The notes beneath the pieces are model-generated. The model was given only the letters and a program-made list of their open reading frames with translations. It was not told the origin of the DNA and made no database searches. A DNA stretch of 21,494 nt. It comes from a virus. Positions 7,589 through 15,657 of the stretch are shown piece by piece. The stretch spans positions 1-21,494 of IMG/VR virus record IMGVR_UViG_3300035698_034732; one strand, written 5' to 3'. Position 1 is the first letter of the stretch. Each line of letters begins with the position of its first letter. The position numbers and the translations under genes were made by a program.

Positions 7589-8579
7589 TACCAAATATCT
7601 CCTTTATAAACTTTGGATTACCACCCACTTCTTCTTCAAAAGTACCCTTTGTAAACTCAGCGCCCTCAAATGAATATGTCCTGCCACTAACCTTTTTAAT
7701 TATTTCCAACTGCTCTGCGAGTTCAAATAAACCACTATACTCATGTATTCCAGTGGCATAGTAAATATCAACTATTGTTCTTCTAAATGGACTTCCAACT
7801 TTATTTTTCTTCCCATAAACCTCTATTTTATTTCCCACTATCCTTTTTAGTTTATCTTGTAATTGCCGCTGTCTCTTCATAGCTAATCTAATAGATGCAT
7901 GATGTTTTAATGCCCTACCCCCTGGAGTAACGGTTTTTTCACCAAACATAACCCCCACATTATCCCGTAACTGGTTTAGAAATACCACCGTGCATTTATT
8001 AGTATTTAGTAAACCTGTGATCATTCTAAGACCTTGAGCAACAAGACGAGCCTGTAATGCTACATGTCTATCACCAATCTCTCCATCAAGTTCATGCTTT
8101 GGAACCATAGCAGCAATTGAATCTACAACAATTAACCTAAATTTATTTAAACCTATTAGATAACGTAAAACTGCAAACCCCTCCTCACCTGTTAAAGGTG
8201 TTTGAACCAACAAGCGTGGCATATCTACACTAAGGTTTTCAGCATATGCAGGAACAAAAGCACACTCAGCATCAATAAGTGCACAAAGTTCTCCTTGACG
8301 TTGAAATTCTGAAATCCAACTCAAAGCTAATGTTGTTTTACCTGAAGATTCTGGGCCTAGTATTTCAATAATCTTTCCAGTTGGCACACCTCCACCTAGA
8401 ACATAATCAATACTAATATTTCCAGAAGGAATACGCCTGATTTTTGGAATACCTACACCTGTACAAATATTGTTTATCTTAAGTACCTTCCTAGCCTCTT
8501 CCAATATTCCTTTTACATTAACATCAAATTTCACTGGTGTCCTCTGAACCAAAGACTCCTGTTCCCTTGAGGTACTCAT
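7581..8579 (-). CDS. recA: RecA recombinase
   Basis: A 332-residue RecA core. Walker A is GPESSGKTT (75-83), followed by a Walker B-like LIVVDSIAAMVP, then the diagnostic DGEIGDRHVALQARL segment (loop L1 region), FLNQLRDNVGVMFG and TPGGRALKHHASIRL (loop L2 region). This is much closer to bacterial RecA than to T4 UvsX. The usual N-terminal helical domain is present in part, and the C-terminal domain is short. It forms ATP-dependent filaments on single-stranded DNA for strand exchange. The neighbours, a gp32-like SSB and a UvsY-like protein upstream and SbcD-SbcC downstream, make a full phage recombination set. ATG at 8579 has GGAG seven bases upstream and lies within the end of the preceding gene (56-base overlap). 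Confidence 0.95.
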   Translation of the reverse strand: MSTSREQESLVQRTPVKFDVNVKGILEEARKVLKINNICTGVGIPKIRRIPSGNISIDYVLGGGVPTGKIIEILGPESSGKTTLALSWISEFQRQGELCALIDAECAFVPAYAENLSVDMPRLLVQTPLTGEEGFAVLRYLIGLNKFRLIVVDSIAAMVPKHELDGEIGDRHVALQARLVAQGLRMITGLLNTNKCTVVFLNQLRDNVGVMFGEKTVTPGGRALKHHASIRLAMKRQRQLQDKLKRIVGNKIEVYGKKNKVGSPFRRTIVDIYYATGIHEYSGLFELAEQLEIIKKVSGRTYSFEGAEFTKGTFEEEVGGNPKFIKEIFGNA

Positions 8580-8850
8580 TTACATACTCCTTTGCTATAT
8601 TAGAAAATTCATTAAAAGTAAAAACAGGAACACCTTCTATATCTTCATGTTCCTTATCAGATAACCAAAAAAGTTCATTAACTTTCTCACTCCGTATTAA
8701 AAATGAGGCGGGTAGTTTTATATAATCAACTTCTTTACTAAGATAAAGTTTACAAAACTTTATCATATTAATACCTTTAAGTTTTAACAAACGCCCCGCC
8801 CTTGTGTACTGCTTCTTATTTACTAACTGCTTAAGTTTTTTAAAAAGCAT
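8524..8850 (-). CDS. Hypothetical protein overlapping recA
   Basis: A 108-residue protein starting MLFKKLKQLVNKKQYTRAGR with a basic N-terminal helix, then a mixed, acidic C-terminal half (WLSDKEHEDIEGVPVF). ATG at 8850 follows the SSB stop by one base and has AAGGG eight bases upstream. A longer frame would reach into the SSB gene without a site. Its last 56 bases overlap the start of recA in another frame, a long overlap for this window. It is unrecognised. Its position between SSB and RecA suggests a recombination accessory role, but nothing in the residues shows this. Confidence 0.6.
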   Translation of the reverse strand: MLFKKLKQLVNKKQYTRAGRLLKLKGINMIKFCKLYLSKEVDYIKLPASFLIRSEKVNELFWLSDKEHEDIEGVPVFTFNEFSNIAKEYVNEYLKGTGVFGSEDTSEI

Positions 8851-8851
8851 T

Positions 8852-9775
8852 TTATTTACCCTTTGGTGAGAGCTTTGCACAATCTTCCTCAAATGGACAC
8901 TGCAAACACTCGTCATCATCTATTGAATACTCTTTAGTATAGCACTTAGGCTTCGCTACATTAGTCTTTGCTACATCTTCCTTCTTCTCCGTTGGGAGTT
9001 CTTCATCTACTACTTTTTTAGTTTCTACATCAGCAGCAATTTTATTGCTAACTTCCACTTCCTTAGCTGTTTCTACTTTAGTTTCACCCACTATCCGCTC
9101 AGCTGCCACAACACCTGCCGAAACCACTTCTCCCTCATCAGCATCTGGTGTAAAATCAGAATCCATAATCTCTTTTATTTCATCATAAGAGAGATATTTA
9201 CCAAATTCATTAAGAGAACTCATTTGATCAAGAATTAACTTTGGATTCTCAAACTTGTATGGTTTTCTACTAAGTACAGCCTTATACTTAATATGATTCT
9301 CCGAGGCGGAAAGATCAGTTCTTGTCAATATTACCTTATATCCATCAGTAAGAACTGTATAATCGATAAATCTGTTAGGATCCTCGTCATCATAAAAACA
9401 ACTAACAAGCTCTTCTTTAACCATCCACCCATGCCTTAAAATCTGCACCTTTAGATCTTGTTCTTTTAAGTTAATTATATGTGTATACCATGTAGTACCA
9501 GGCCAAAGCAATTTTGCCATTTTCTTTGCTTCTTCTGTTCCTACTGCTTCTAACTTTGCCGCCTTTTCACACCTGGGACAGGGCTCATTACCCATTTTAT
9601 TAGGACAGACAATTGTTCGATTATTCACACCAACTTTATAATGAACACGAACCTCTTTCCAAGGTTTTTTCCTACCCTCACTAGGTGGACATACAAATAA
9701 AAGGTTACCACCCTCTTTAGGTTTCCAAAATGCTGTCCGTTTTTCTCTATCCATCGCTCCTCTATCAACACCCAT
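8852..9775 (-). CDS. gp32-like single-stranded DNA-binding protein with C-terminal Cys4 motif
   Basis: A 307-residue protein. The N-terminus has the gp32-type opening TAFWKPKEGGNLLFVCPP, then a His-Cys3 pattern H45-x11-C57-x8-C66-x2-C69 that closely follows the zinc site of T4 gp32 (His-x12-Cys-x9-Cys-x2-Cys). Aromatic and basic residues across 90-200 fit an OB-fold for single-stranded DNA. Residues from about 210 form an acidic, Glu/Lys/Val-rich flexible tail like the protein-interaction tail of gp32. The tail ends in an extra cluster C-x11-C-x2-C-x5-C instead of stopping in acidic residues. The start has GGAGG six bases upstream. It acts at replication forks and in recombination; neighbours are UvsY-like and RecA genes. 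Confidence 0.85.
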   Translation of the reverse strand: MGVDRGAMDREKRTAFWKPKEGGNLLFVCPPSEGRKKPWKEVRVHYKVGVNNRTIVCPNKMGNEPCPRCEKAAKLEAVGTEEAKKMAKLLWPGTTWYTHIINLKEQDLKVQILRHGWMVKEELVSCFYDDEDPNRFIDYTVLTDGYKVILTRTDLSASENHIKYKAVLSRKPYKFENPKLILDQMSSLNEFGKYLSYDEIKEIMDSDFTPDADEGEVVSAGVVAAERIVGETKVETAKEVEVSNKIAADVETKKVVDEELPTEKKEDVAKTNVAKPKCYTKEYSIDDDECLQCPFEEDCAKLSPKGK

Positions 9776-9797
9776 ACCACTCCTCCTATCTGTTAGT

Positions 9798-10295
9798 TTA
9801 TTTTGAAAAATGATCTTCTATACCTTTCTCTCTTAATACAACATTCATATCTCTTTCTTTTCTCCATGTGGCAGCAGCACTATAAAGCATCTCCTTCCTT
9901 TGTTCTAATGACTTTACATACCCCTCAAAAATCTCTGATTGGAACAATGCGTCAAGATACTTCGTATAAAGTTCTCTGTATGTTGGATGCCGCTCACACT
10001 CAATTCCAATAGCTCCTTCTGTTTTCTTCTTACCTTCAGAAATCATTTGTGTTCTTATTCTTGCATCCTCATCTACTAGAAATTCCTTATATGCTTTTTT
10101 AGCATTTCTAACTTCCCTTAATGATACTCGATATAGTAAAGCCCAATATGCATATAAAGCAGAATGAGATATACACTCCTCATTGATCCTATCCCCATCA
10201 ACACTACACCTCTCTACAATATTCAAATCTTCATCATTAATAGGTCTAGCTAAAACTTTTTGTGCTATTTTTTCTGCCATTTCTTTTAAATCCAT
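9798..10295 (-). CDS. UvsY-like recombination mediator (probable)
   Basis: A 165-residue, mostly helical protein. The pattern YAYWALLYRVSLREVRNAKKAYKEF, then a basic GKKKTEGAIG and a C-terminal helical pair ending RKEMLYSAAATWRKERD, resembles UvsY-like phage mediators in layout: helix with aromatic residues, Lys-rich turn, then helices with a terminal R-x-E. Length is close to T4 UvsY (137). UvsY helps the recombinase displace single-stranded DNA-binding protein, and the gene lies directly before the gp32-like gene and close to recA, which supports the call. Sequence similarity is weak, so this is a family-level guess. Start ATG at 10295 has GGAGG-type site (GGAGAAG) upstream. Confidence 0.55.
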   Translation of the reverse strand: MDLKEMAEKIAQKVLARPINDEDLNIVERCSVDGDRINEECISHSALYAYWALLYRVSLREVRNAKKAYKEFLVDEDARIRTQMISEGKKKTEGAIGIECERHPTYRELYTKYLDALFQSEIFEGYVKSLEQRKEMLYSAAATWRKERDMNVVLREKGIEDHFSK

Positions 10296-10304
10296 CTTCT
10301 CCTC

Positions 10305-10550
10305 CTAAACATCACCATTTTCTTTAATCTTTTTATCTTCATATTCTGAAATAATACGTCTATAAATTTCTTTACTACACATATCAAGCTCACCACAAAA
10401 GTTTTTATAATTATTATATGAAGGCTTTATATGATATTTACAAAACTTAAATAACACATAGTTTAAATCACCATCTACTAATACATTCTCATGCAATACT
10501 TCCACAACTGCATCTAATCTTTTGCGAGTTACTTTATTTATGTATGGCAT
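10305..10550 (-). CDS. DUF6899-like small phage protein
   Basis: An 81-residue protein starting MPYINKVTRKRLD, with GDLNYVLFKFC in the middle and CSKEIYRRIISEYEDKKI then ENGDV at the end. These matches (MPYI, LNYV, YRR, YEDKK, ENGD) are those I associate with the DUF6899 phage family, which has no established function. Start ATG at 10550 has AAGGAG eight bases upstream. It is the first gene after the 47-base gap carrying promoter-like copy A, so it probably opens the recombination operon. Confidence 0.7.
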   Translation of the reverse strand: MPYINKVTRKRLDAVVEVLHENVLVDGDLNYVLFKFCKYHIKPSYNNYKNFCGELDMCSKEIYRRIISEYEDKKIKENGDV

Positions 10551-10570
10551 TTATAATCTCCTTTACACAT

Positions 10571-10602
10571 ATATAATAAGAAAAGTAAATAAAAAAATTA
10601 AA
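10571..10602 (-). promoter_or_regulatory. Candidate phage promoter, copy A of a shared 32-base element
   Basis: On the minus strand: TTTAATTTTTTT, ten bases, CTTATTATAT, ending 20 bases before the DUF6899-like ATG. Spacing and both blocks match the copy at 1729-1760. Its first bases overlap the polymerase stop codon. If CTTATTATAT acts like a -10 box, the transcript would start just before the AAGGAG ribosome site. The factor that would read it is not identifiable here. Confidence 0.5.
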
Positions 10603-13045
10603 TCTTTTTTACATCTCCCCAATTATTTCCTATTTTAAATTCTACCTTTAAAGGAACATTGATAAATGGTAAATCTACAGACTCCATTATACTCTCTACC
10701 TTTGGGTATATAAAAGCAATTTCATCTGGGTGGCAATCAAATGCCAAAGAGTCGTGAACAGGAATTTCTGGAAAAGATTGCAAATTCTCATCTAAAAATA
10801 AATCTACAATATTATTTAATGCATTAAGAAGAATATCAGATGCTGTACCCTGAATTGGTGAATTAATACCTTCTCTATACGCTGCTTCTCTAATGTATTG
10901 CTCACTACTATATACTTTAGGTATTCTTCTTTTTCTACCTGTTAAACTCCGCACAAAACCTACTTTTCTTAAAGATTGTTTTGTATTAGCAATCCATCTT
11001 CTTACTCCAGGAAACCTATCAAACCATTTATCAATATAAAGCTCTGCTGCATTATATGAACAATTTAATTCCTGTGAGATACTCATAGGACCAGCACCAT
11101 AAACTATTCCAAAGTTAATTCCTTTTGCTTTTGATCTATCCTCTTCCGTAGGTTTAATACCCTTAGCAAATTGCTTAGCAACTTCTCCATGGATATCTTT
11201 ACCTTCTTTAAACACATTAACAAGATTCACATCCTTAGAAATCATAGCAAGAACTCTCAATTCAAGTTGAGAATAATCCACTTCTATTATTTTACCACCT
11301 TTAAATCTAGAAACAAAACAACGCTTCACAGTAGCACAGGGATTAATACCCGACCATTTCTCATTTGCATGTTTACGAGGCATGTTCTGAAGATTAATAG
11401 GATCAGAGCTAGATGATCGTCCAGTTTTAGTGCGAGTCAAATGAAATTCTGTATGAATATAACCCCCTGGGTGAAGATTCTTCTTCAAACCTAATAAGTA
11501 AGTTGAATGTATTTTTGAATAACGCCGATACTCTCCCAACACACCAACAATGGCATGCTTCTTTTCATACTGTGGAAGTACATCTTTATCTAATGCTGGT
11601 TGTTTTGCTTTAGCAGTATACTTTATAACAGGAAGTTTGAGTTTATTAAAAAATAAATCCTTCAATTGAAGGGAAGAATTCATATTAAAATCCTTATAAC
11701 CATTTTCTTTAGTAAAAGCAAGAAACTGATCTTTTAATATATTAATTTCTTTTTCTACCATTGTAAGAGCTTGATCAAGATATGACTCATCTATTTTCAC
11801 ACCCCTATGTTCTAAATAAGCAAAAGAAGTAAAAGATCTACATATAAAAGGCATAAGTAATTCAAGATTTTCCTCTTTTAATAAATCATACAAAGGTTTT
11901 CTTAATCTATAAGTATAATAAGCATCTTTTGCTGAATATTCAATAAGAAGCTTCTCAGGACATTTACTCATATCTGTTATATAATCCTTTACCATAGCCT
12001 TCCACCCTAATACATCTGGTAAATATGTCCAAGACAACTCTTCTAAGCCTACACTCCCCCTTTTCTCATTTAATAAATATTGAGCAACCATGGGATCAAA
12101 ATTAAAGTTAGTGCACCTAACCCCACCCCTACTCCATGCATGAAGAACATCATATTTTCCAGCGTCTGCAATCATCTTAGCAGGAGATTTTAATAACCGC
12201 TTAAATGCATCCATCCTTTGTATAATATCTTTCCAATAAACTACAGTTGAAGGCTCTTTACCATCATAAAATGAAGCACAAACCACACCACCAGTATCTA
12301 AGTATGGGCTCAACCCAACAGTTTCAACATCAAAAGAAAAAGCCTCCTGGGTAGACAAATAATTAAAATATTTTTCTATTTCATTCAAATCTTTAAGGCA
12401 TCTGTACTTAAAGTTATTATCCACAACACCACTAAGAAAATAATTTACCTTAGAAAAATCAGCATCATAAATAGGCATAGCAGATGGATTTCTTAAAATA
12501 TATGCTGGATGAAATGTTACTATAAAATTATACCCATTAACTTTATGTATTTGATGCCTAGCCTTATCAAGTGATATATTACCTAAAAAATAATGCACTG
12601 CTGTGGAGCCCAGCAAAACAACCAATCTTGGTTTTATTTTATCTAATTCTGCCCAAAGAAATTGATCACCACATAATTTTATTTCTTTATTAGTAGGAGT
12701 ACGATTCTGTGGTGGCCTACACCGAACAACATTAGTAAAAGAACTCTTCCGCAATAACCCAAATTTATCTAATGCCTTCCGTAATACTTTACCTGAAGCG
12801 CCTATAAAAGGACGACCATGTTGATCTTCTGAATAACCTGGTGCCTCACCTACAAAAAGTACTTGACTATCTTTATAACCAAAAAGTTTCATACAAGGAC
12901 TCTTACATCCAGAAGACAACCCGCACTTCTCACAAGGAGTTCTTACATCTGCCTTACCCCCTCTTCTTGGTGCTTGACGGCGATCTAGTAAAGAATCTGA
13001 TAATTCTTCTAATTGTTCAAAAAATACAGGATAATCTCGCTCCAT
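10598..13045 (-). CDS. Family A DNA polymerase fused to a uracil-DNA glycosylase, with 3'-5' exonuclease
   Basis: An 815-residue three-part protein. Residues about 35-200 are a family-4-type UDG: GEAPGYSEDQHGRPFIG (66-82), HPAYIL (179-184), and cysteines C38, C41, C109 and C125 in the positions of the 4Fe-4S cluster. Residues about 230-390 are a 3'-5' exonuclease with D239, E241, D299 and D374. Residues about 400-815 are a family A polymerase: motif A VDYSQLELR (D590), motif B R637 to G650 (KGINFGIVYG) and motif C VHDS (D765). HDS instead of HDE is common among phage polymerases. All three sites look intact. Bacillus phage SPO1 is the precedent I recall for a UDG-like domain on a polymerase. 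It begins one base into the stop of the clamp gene (TAATG), with GAGGAG upstream. Confidence 0.93.
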   Translation of the reverse strand: MERDYPVFFEQLEELSDSLLDRRQAPRRGGKADVRTPCEKCGLSSGCKSPCMKLFGYKDSQVLFVGEAPGYSEDQHGRPFIGASGKVLRKALDKFGLLRKSSFTNVVRCRPPQNRTPTNKEIKLCGDQFLWAELDKIKPRLVVLLGSTAVHYFLGNISLDKARHQIHKVNGYNFIVTFHPAYILRNPSAMPIYDADFSKVNYFLSGVVDNNFKYRCLKDLNEIEKYFNYLSTQEAFSFDVETVGLSPYLDTGGVVCASFYDGKEPSTVVYWKDIIQRMDAFKRLLKSPAKMIADAGKYDVLHAWSRGGVRCTNFNFDPMVAQYLLNEKRGSVGLEELSWTYLPDVLGWKAMVKDYITDMSKCPEKLLIEYSAKDAYYTYRLRKPLYDLLKEENLELLMPFICRSFTSFAYLEHRGVKIDESYLDQALTMVEKEINILKDQFLAFTKENGYKDFNMNSSLQLKDLFFNKLKLPVIKYTAKAKQPALDKDVLPQYEKKHAIVGVLGEYRRYSKIHSTYLLGLKKNLHPGGYIHTEFHLTRTKTGRSSSSDPINLQNMPRKHANEKWSGINPCATVKRCFVSRFKGGKIIEVDYSQLELRVLAMISKDVNLVNVFKEGKDIHGEVAKQFAKGIKPTEEDRSKAKGINFGIVYGAGPMSISQELNCSYNAAELYIDKWFDRFPGVRRWIANTKQSLRKVGFVRSLTGRKRRIPKVYSSEQYIREAAYREGINSPIQGTASDILLNALNNIVDLFLDENLQSFPEIPVHDSLAFDCHPDEIAFIYPKVESIMESVDLPFINVPLKVEFKIGNNWGDVKKI

Positions 13046-14088
13046 TAACCCCTACTCCTCAATAACATTATAGACCTAGAATTTTTGCCTACAAATATAA
13101 GTTTACTTTTTACAAATATAATCTTATCAAACTGCTTACATTCTAGTAGATTAGAAAACACATCAACATCAACCATAATAGGATCTTTAGGCCAAGCATC
13201 AAAAAGGTTGGACCTACCAACAACTTCATAATCACCCTTTAGACTAAACTTAAGAGATTGATCTTCTACAGTTATCACCATTTCCTTAACACTAGAAAAG
13301 GATGCTAATGATGAAACTACCCTCCTCATATCATCAGTAATAACACAATAGTTTACAGATTCTGAAATGATCATAGTTTGAAACAACTTAGCCATATTTA
13401 GCATTGTTACACTCAGCTGGTTAGAGAAAAACATAAACCTCTGCTCAGCATCTAAATATATACCCATAAGTCCTTCTTTAATAAACATACCACTACAAGA
13501 AGGGAAGTTAAGTAACGGCTCAACAAAATAATGTGGAAAAAATATTTTTCTATCTACCTCAATTTTATTGTTAACCTTCCGCATAACAACACATATATTA
13601 CTACCAGCAAATACATAACCATTTTCATAATATATTCCTTGAAGGGCAGGTTTTGTAAAATCAGTAGTATAAAAACTATGCACTTTTCTTAGTTCATCAA
13701 TAAAAGCCTTATCCATTTTTATACAAGTCCCCACAGCATCAAGAATAATATTATTATCAACACTCTCCTGGTTTTGAGTCTTTATCTTAACCTTATCTGC
13801 ATAAATGCATAAACCTTGACTCTCAGGAGTATAACGAATAGATACATCACTCTTAGAATATGCCTTTACTAAAAGATTAGCTTGAAGAAATAAAACATTT
13901 TCACCTAACTGGGGAAAATCTTTTGTATATTTAATACCATTATATCCATTATAATAAAAAATTCCCTCAGATGATAATCTAATTGGTGACAAACCTTTTA
14001 AAACATTAATACCACTTTTTGCAATATTCTTAATTAGTAAGAATAACACATCATTAATTTTATTATGTTCAAAAATAACTTCTATCAT
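13045..14088 (-). CDS. DNA polymerase sliding clamp, beta-clamp (DnaN)-like
   Basis: A 347-residue protein, near the 360-370 of bacterial DnaN. Three similar segments can be seen. One around residue 30-60 has LSPIRLSSEGIFYYNGYNG. The second has ALQGIYYENGYVFAGSNIC, matching the DnaN second-domain opening that precedes TDG(H). The third runs from about residue 245 (MRRVVSSLASFSSVKEMVIT to DYEVVGRS). It lacks the canonical LATD tetrad and the MPMRL end, so it is divergent; it ends SIMLLRSRG. It would form a ring tethering the polymerase to DNA, and it sits next to, and overlaps by one base, the polymerase gene. Start at 14088 has GGAG six bases upstream. No loader subunit lies in this window. 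Confidence 0.7.
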   Translation of the reverse strand: MIEVIFEHNKINDVLFLLIKNIAKSGINVLKGLSPIRLSSEGIFYYNGYNGIKYTKDFPQLGENVLFLQANLLVKAYSKSDVSIRYTPESQGLCIYADKVKIKTQNQESVDNNIILDAVGTCIKMDKAFIDELRKVHSFYTTDFTKPALQGIYYENGYVFAGSNICVVMRKVNNKIEVDRKIFFPHYFVEPLLNFPSCSGMFIKEGLMGIYLDAEQRFMFFSNQLSVTMLNMAKLFQTMIISESVNYCVITDDMRRVVSSLASFSSVKEMVITVEDQSLKFSLKGDYEVVGRSNLFDAWPKDPIMVDVDVFSNLLECKQFDKIIFVKSKLIFVGKNSRSIMLLRSRG

Positions 14089-14102
14089 AGGTCTCTCCTT
14101 TG

Positions 14103-14981
14103 TTAATAAAAAAATCCATCTGCATTAAAATCTACATTAATCTGATTCTCCTGTTTATATTCTATAAGCTCTAGATATTGTGCTAAGTTAAACAAACTTC
14201 TTTCATTATGACTATCCAATACCTCATCAACCTTAAACCCGCAACTTTTAATTTTAGCAACTATCCCTTCCTGTATATGAGAAGGATAATTAGCAAAATG
14301 TCCCTTAACTCTCCTAGCAGGTGAGATAGAAGAAACCCTAATTACTCGTATATTACCATTATCATTAATTAATATACCACCATAAGCTGAAATTTTTATC
14401 CATTTTGTATTATCAATACTATACCAAGGATACCTTGCTACATAATCTGGCTTAGCAATACCAAACCCATGAACTTTATAACCTAAGTCTGTATTATCTT
14501 TCCAAAAGTATTTAGAAAACAAACGATCAGTAACTGGAACAAAACTCCTAGTCATAATATTAGTAGTAACACCACCATAACAAATATATTTATAATGTTT
14601 CATCATGTACTGCAAATGCTCCTCAGGATCATTCCAATGATATACAGGCAGTGGCTTTAAACCTTGATCTTCCATCTTTTTCAAATTATCAAAACTTTTA
14701 GTAGAATCTAATGGATCATCAAAATGAGCATATAATGTAGCACCTGTTCGCCCAACAAATTTTATATAATCATCCATAGTTGCTTTAAATGTACCCATAC
14801 TAATACTATATGCACCAGAATCCAAAAATACCCGACCTGTTGAAAGCAGTGGTTCCCATTTTTGACATAACTGACTCTTGCCTGAATGTGCAAAAGAAAA
14901 AAGATAGTAAGGATTATTATAATGTTCCTCTAAATAGTCGAAATGATAAAGGCTTCCAACGCCAGAAATATAAAATATCAT
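14103..14981 (-). CDS. dpdA: DpdA-like DNA transglycosylase (7-deazaguanine insertion)
   Basis: A 292-residue TIM-barrel protein of the phage DpdA / tRNA-guanine-transglycosylase-like family. Family signs are FLDSGAYSISMG (52-63), a second acidic stretch YAHFDDPLDS (84-93), PVYHWNDPEEHL (112-123), ICYGGVTTNIM and KVHGFGIAKPDYVARYPW with SIDNTKWI. In the family a conserved acidic residue attacks the base's sugar and exchanges guanine for preQ0 in DNA; D54 and D88/D89 are candidates. No TGT zinc cysteines are seen. The ATG overlaps the stop of queC (ATGA), so the two are translated together. With QueD, QueE, FolE and QueC nearby, DNA rather than tRNA is the likely target, by family analogy. Confidence 0.85.
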   Translation of the reverse strand: MIFYISGVGSLYHFDYLEEHYNNPYYLFSFAHSGKSQLCQKWEPLLSTGRVFLDSGAYSISMGTFKATMDDYIKFVGRTGATLYAHFDDPLDSTKSFDNLKKMEDQGLKPLPVYHWNDPEEHLQYMMKHYKYICYGGVTTNIMTRSFVPVTDRLFSKYFWKDNTDLGYKVHGFGIAKPDYVARYPWYSIDNTKWIKISAYGGILINDNGNIRVIRVSSISPARRVKGHFANYPSHIQEGIVAKIKSCGFKVDEVLDSHNERSLFNLAQYLELIEYKQENQINVDFNADGFFY

Positions 14982-15640
14982 TTTATAGCCCTCAATATCT
15001 CCTCATTTCTCTGTGGAATAAAAAAATGAGCTTCAGCCAAATTCTTATACTCCTCAAGTATTTCATTATTATAATAATCTATTTTTATATTATTATTTTT
15101 AAATGCAACAAACTTCCTAAAACAACTTTTACATTTACCACAATACAAAGAAGTGGGATGATAACAAGAAGTTGTCTTCCACAGATTATATATATCCCCA
15201 CCCCTTTCCAAATATTCAGCTACTAATTGTGTTTTTGTAAAACCACGAATGGGACTCACTACCACTACTTGCTTTTCACCATATTTAGAAACAATAGTAG
15301 AAAAATCATTAAATGCTGAAAAACTATTGTCTACTACTCTATCCTCCTTCAATCCACCAAGAAATATAACCTCACCAAAATGTGAAGCAATAATAGATAA
15401 TATAATATTTCTACAAGGAACAAAGCAAGTCTTCTTATTTTCCAATGGGCCTAAATTTATACTATTATAAATAACAGTAACATGACCAGGTATAAGTAAT
15501 GCTTCAACTACACTATGTTCTTTTACAGAATAAATAGTGTTAAGAGATATAAACAAAACAACATCAATAATATCTTTAAAAAGATACCCAGTAATATAAC
15601 TATCTAAACCTCCACTATATAATAAAACTGTTTTACGCAT
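14978..15640 (-). CDS. queC: QueC, 7-cyano-7-deazaguanine (preQ0) synthase
   Basis: A 220-residue PP-loop ATPase: LLYSGGLDSYITG gives the SGGxDS loop at 9-14. The C-terminus holds the zinc site C159, C167, C170 and C173 (CGKCKSC). QueC turns 7-carboxy-7-deazaguanine, ammonia and ATP into preQ0. Length is near the 220-230 of bacterial QueC. GGGAGG lies five bases before ATG. It is the last biosynthetic step before DpdA, and the two genes overlap by four bases. Confidence 0.93.
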   Translation of the reverse strand: MRKTVLLYSGGLDSYITGYLFKDIIDVVLFISLNTIYSVKEHSVVEALLIPGHVTVIYNSINLGPLENKKTCFVPCRNIILSIIASHFGEVIFLGGLKEDRVVDNSFSAFNDFSTIVSKYGEKQVVVVSPIRGFTKTQLVAEYLERGGDIYNLWKTTSCYHPTSLYCGKCKSCFRKFVAFKNNNIKIDYYNNEILEEYKNLAEAHFFIPQRNEEILRAIK

Positions 15641-15657
15641 TTATACCTCCCTATAAT

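Noticed and set aside
10738-10767. Loss of the polymerase catalytic glutamate in motif C (HDS for HDE)
   Set aside because: The essential aspartate (D765) is kept, and HDS occurs in many phage family A polymerases, so I see no sign of inactivation.
11660-11690. Clamp-binding motif in the polymerase (QLKDLFF)
   Set aside because: This segment aligns with the normal family A stretch (NS-x-x-QL-x-x-LF), so it is not evidence of clamp binding.
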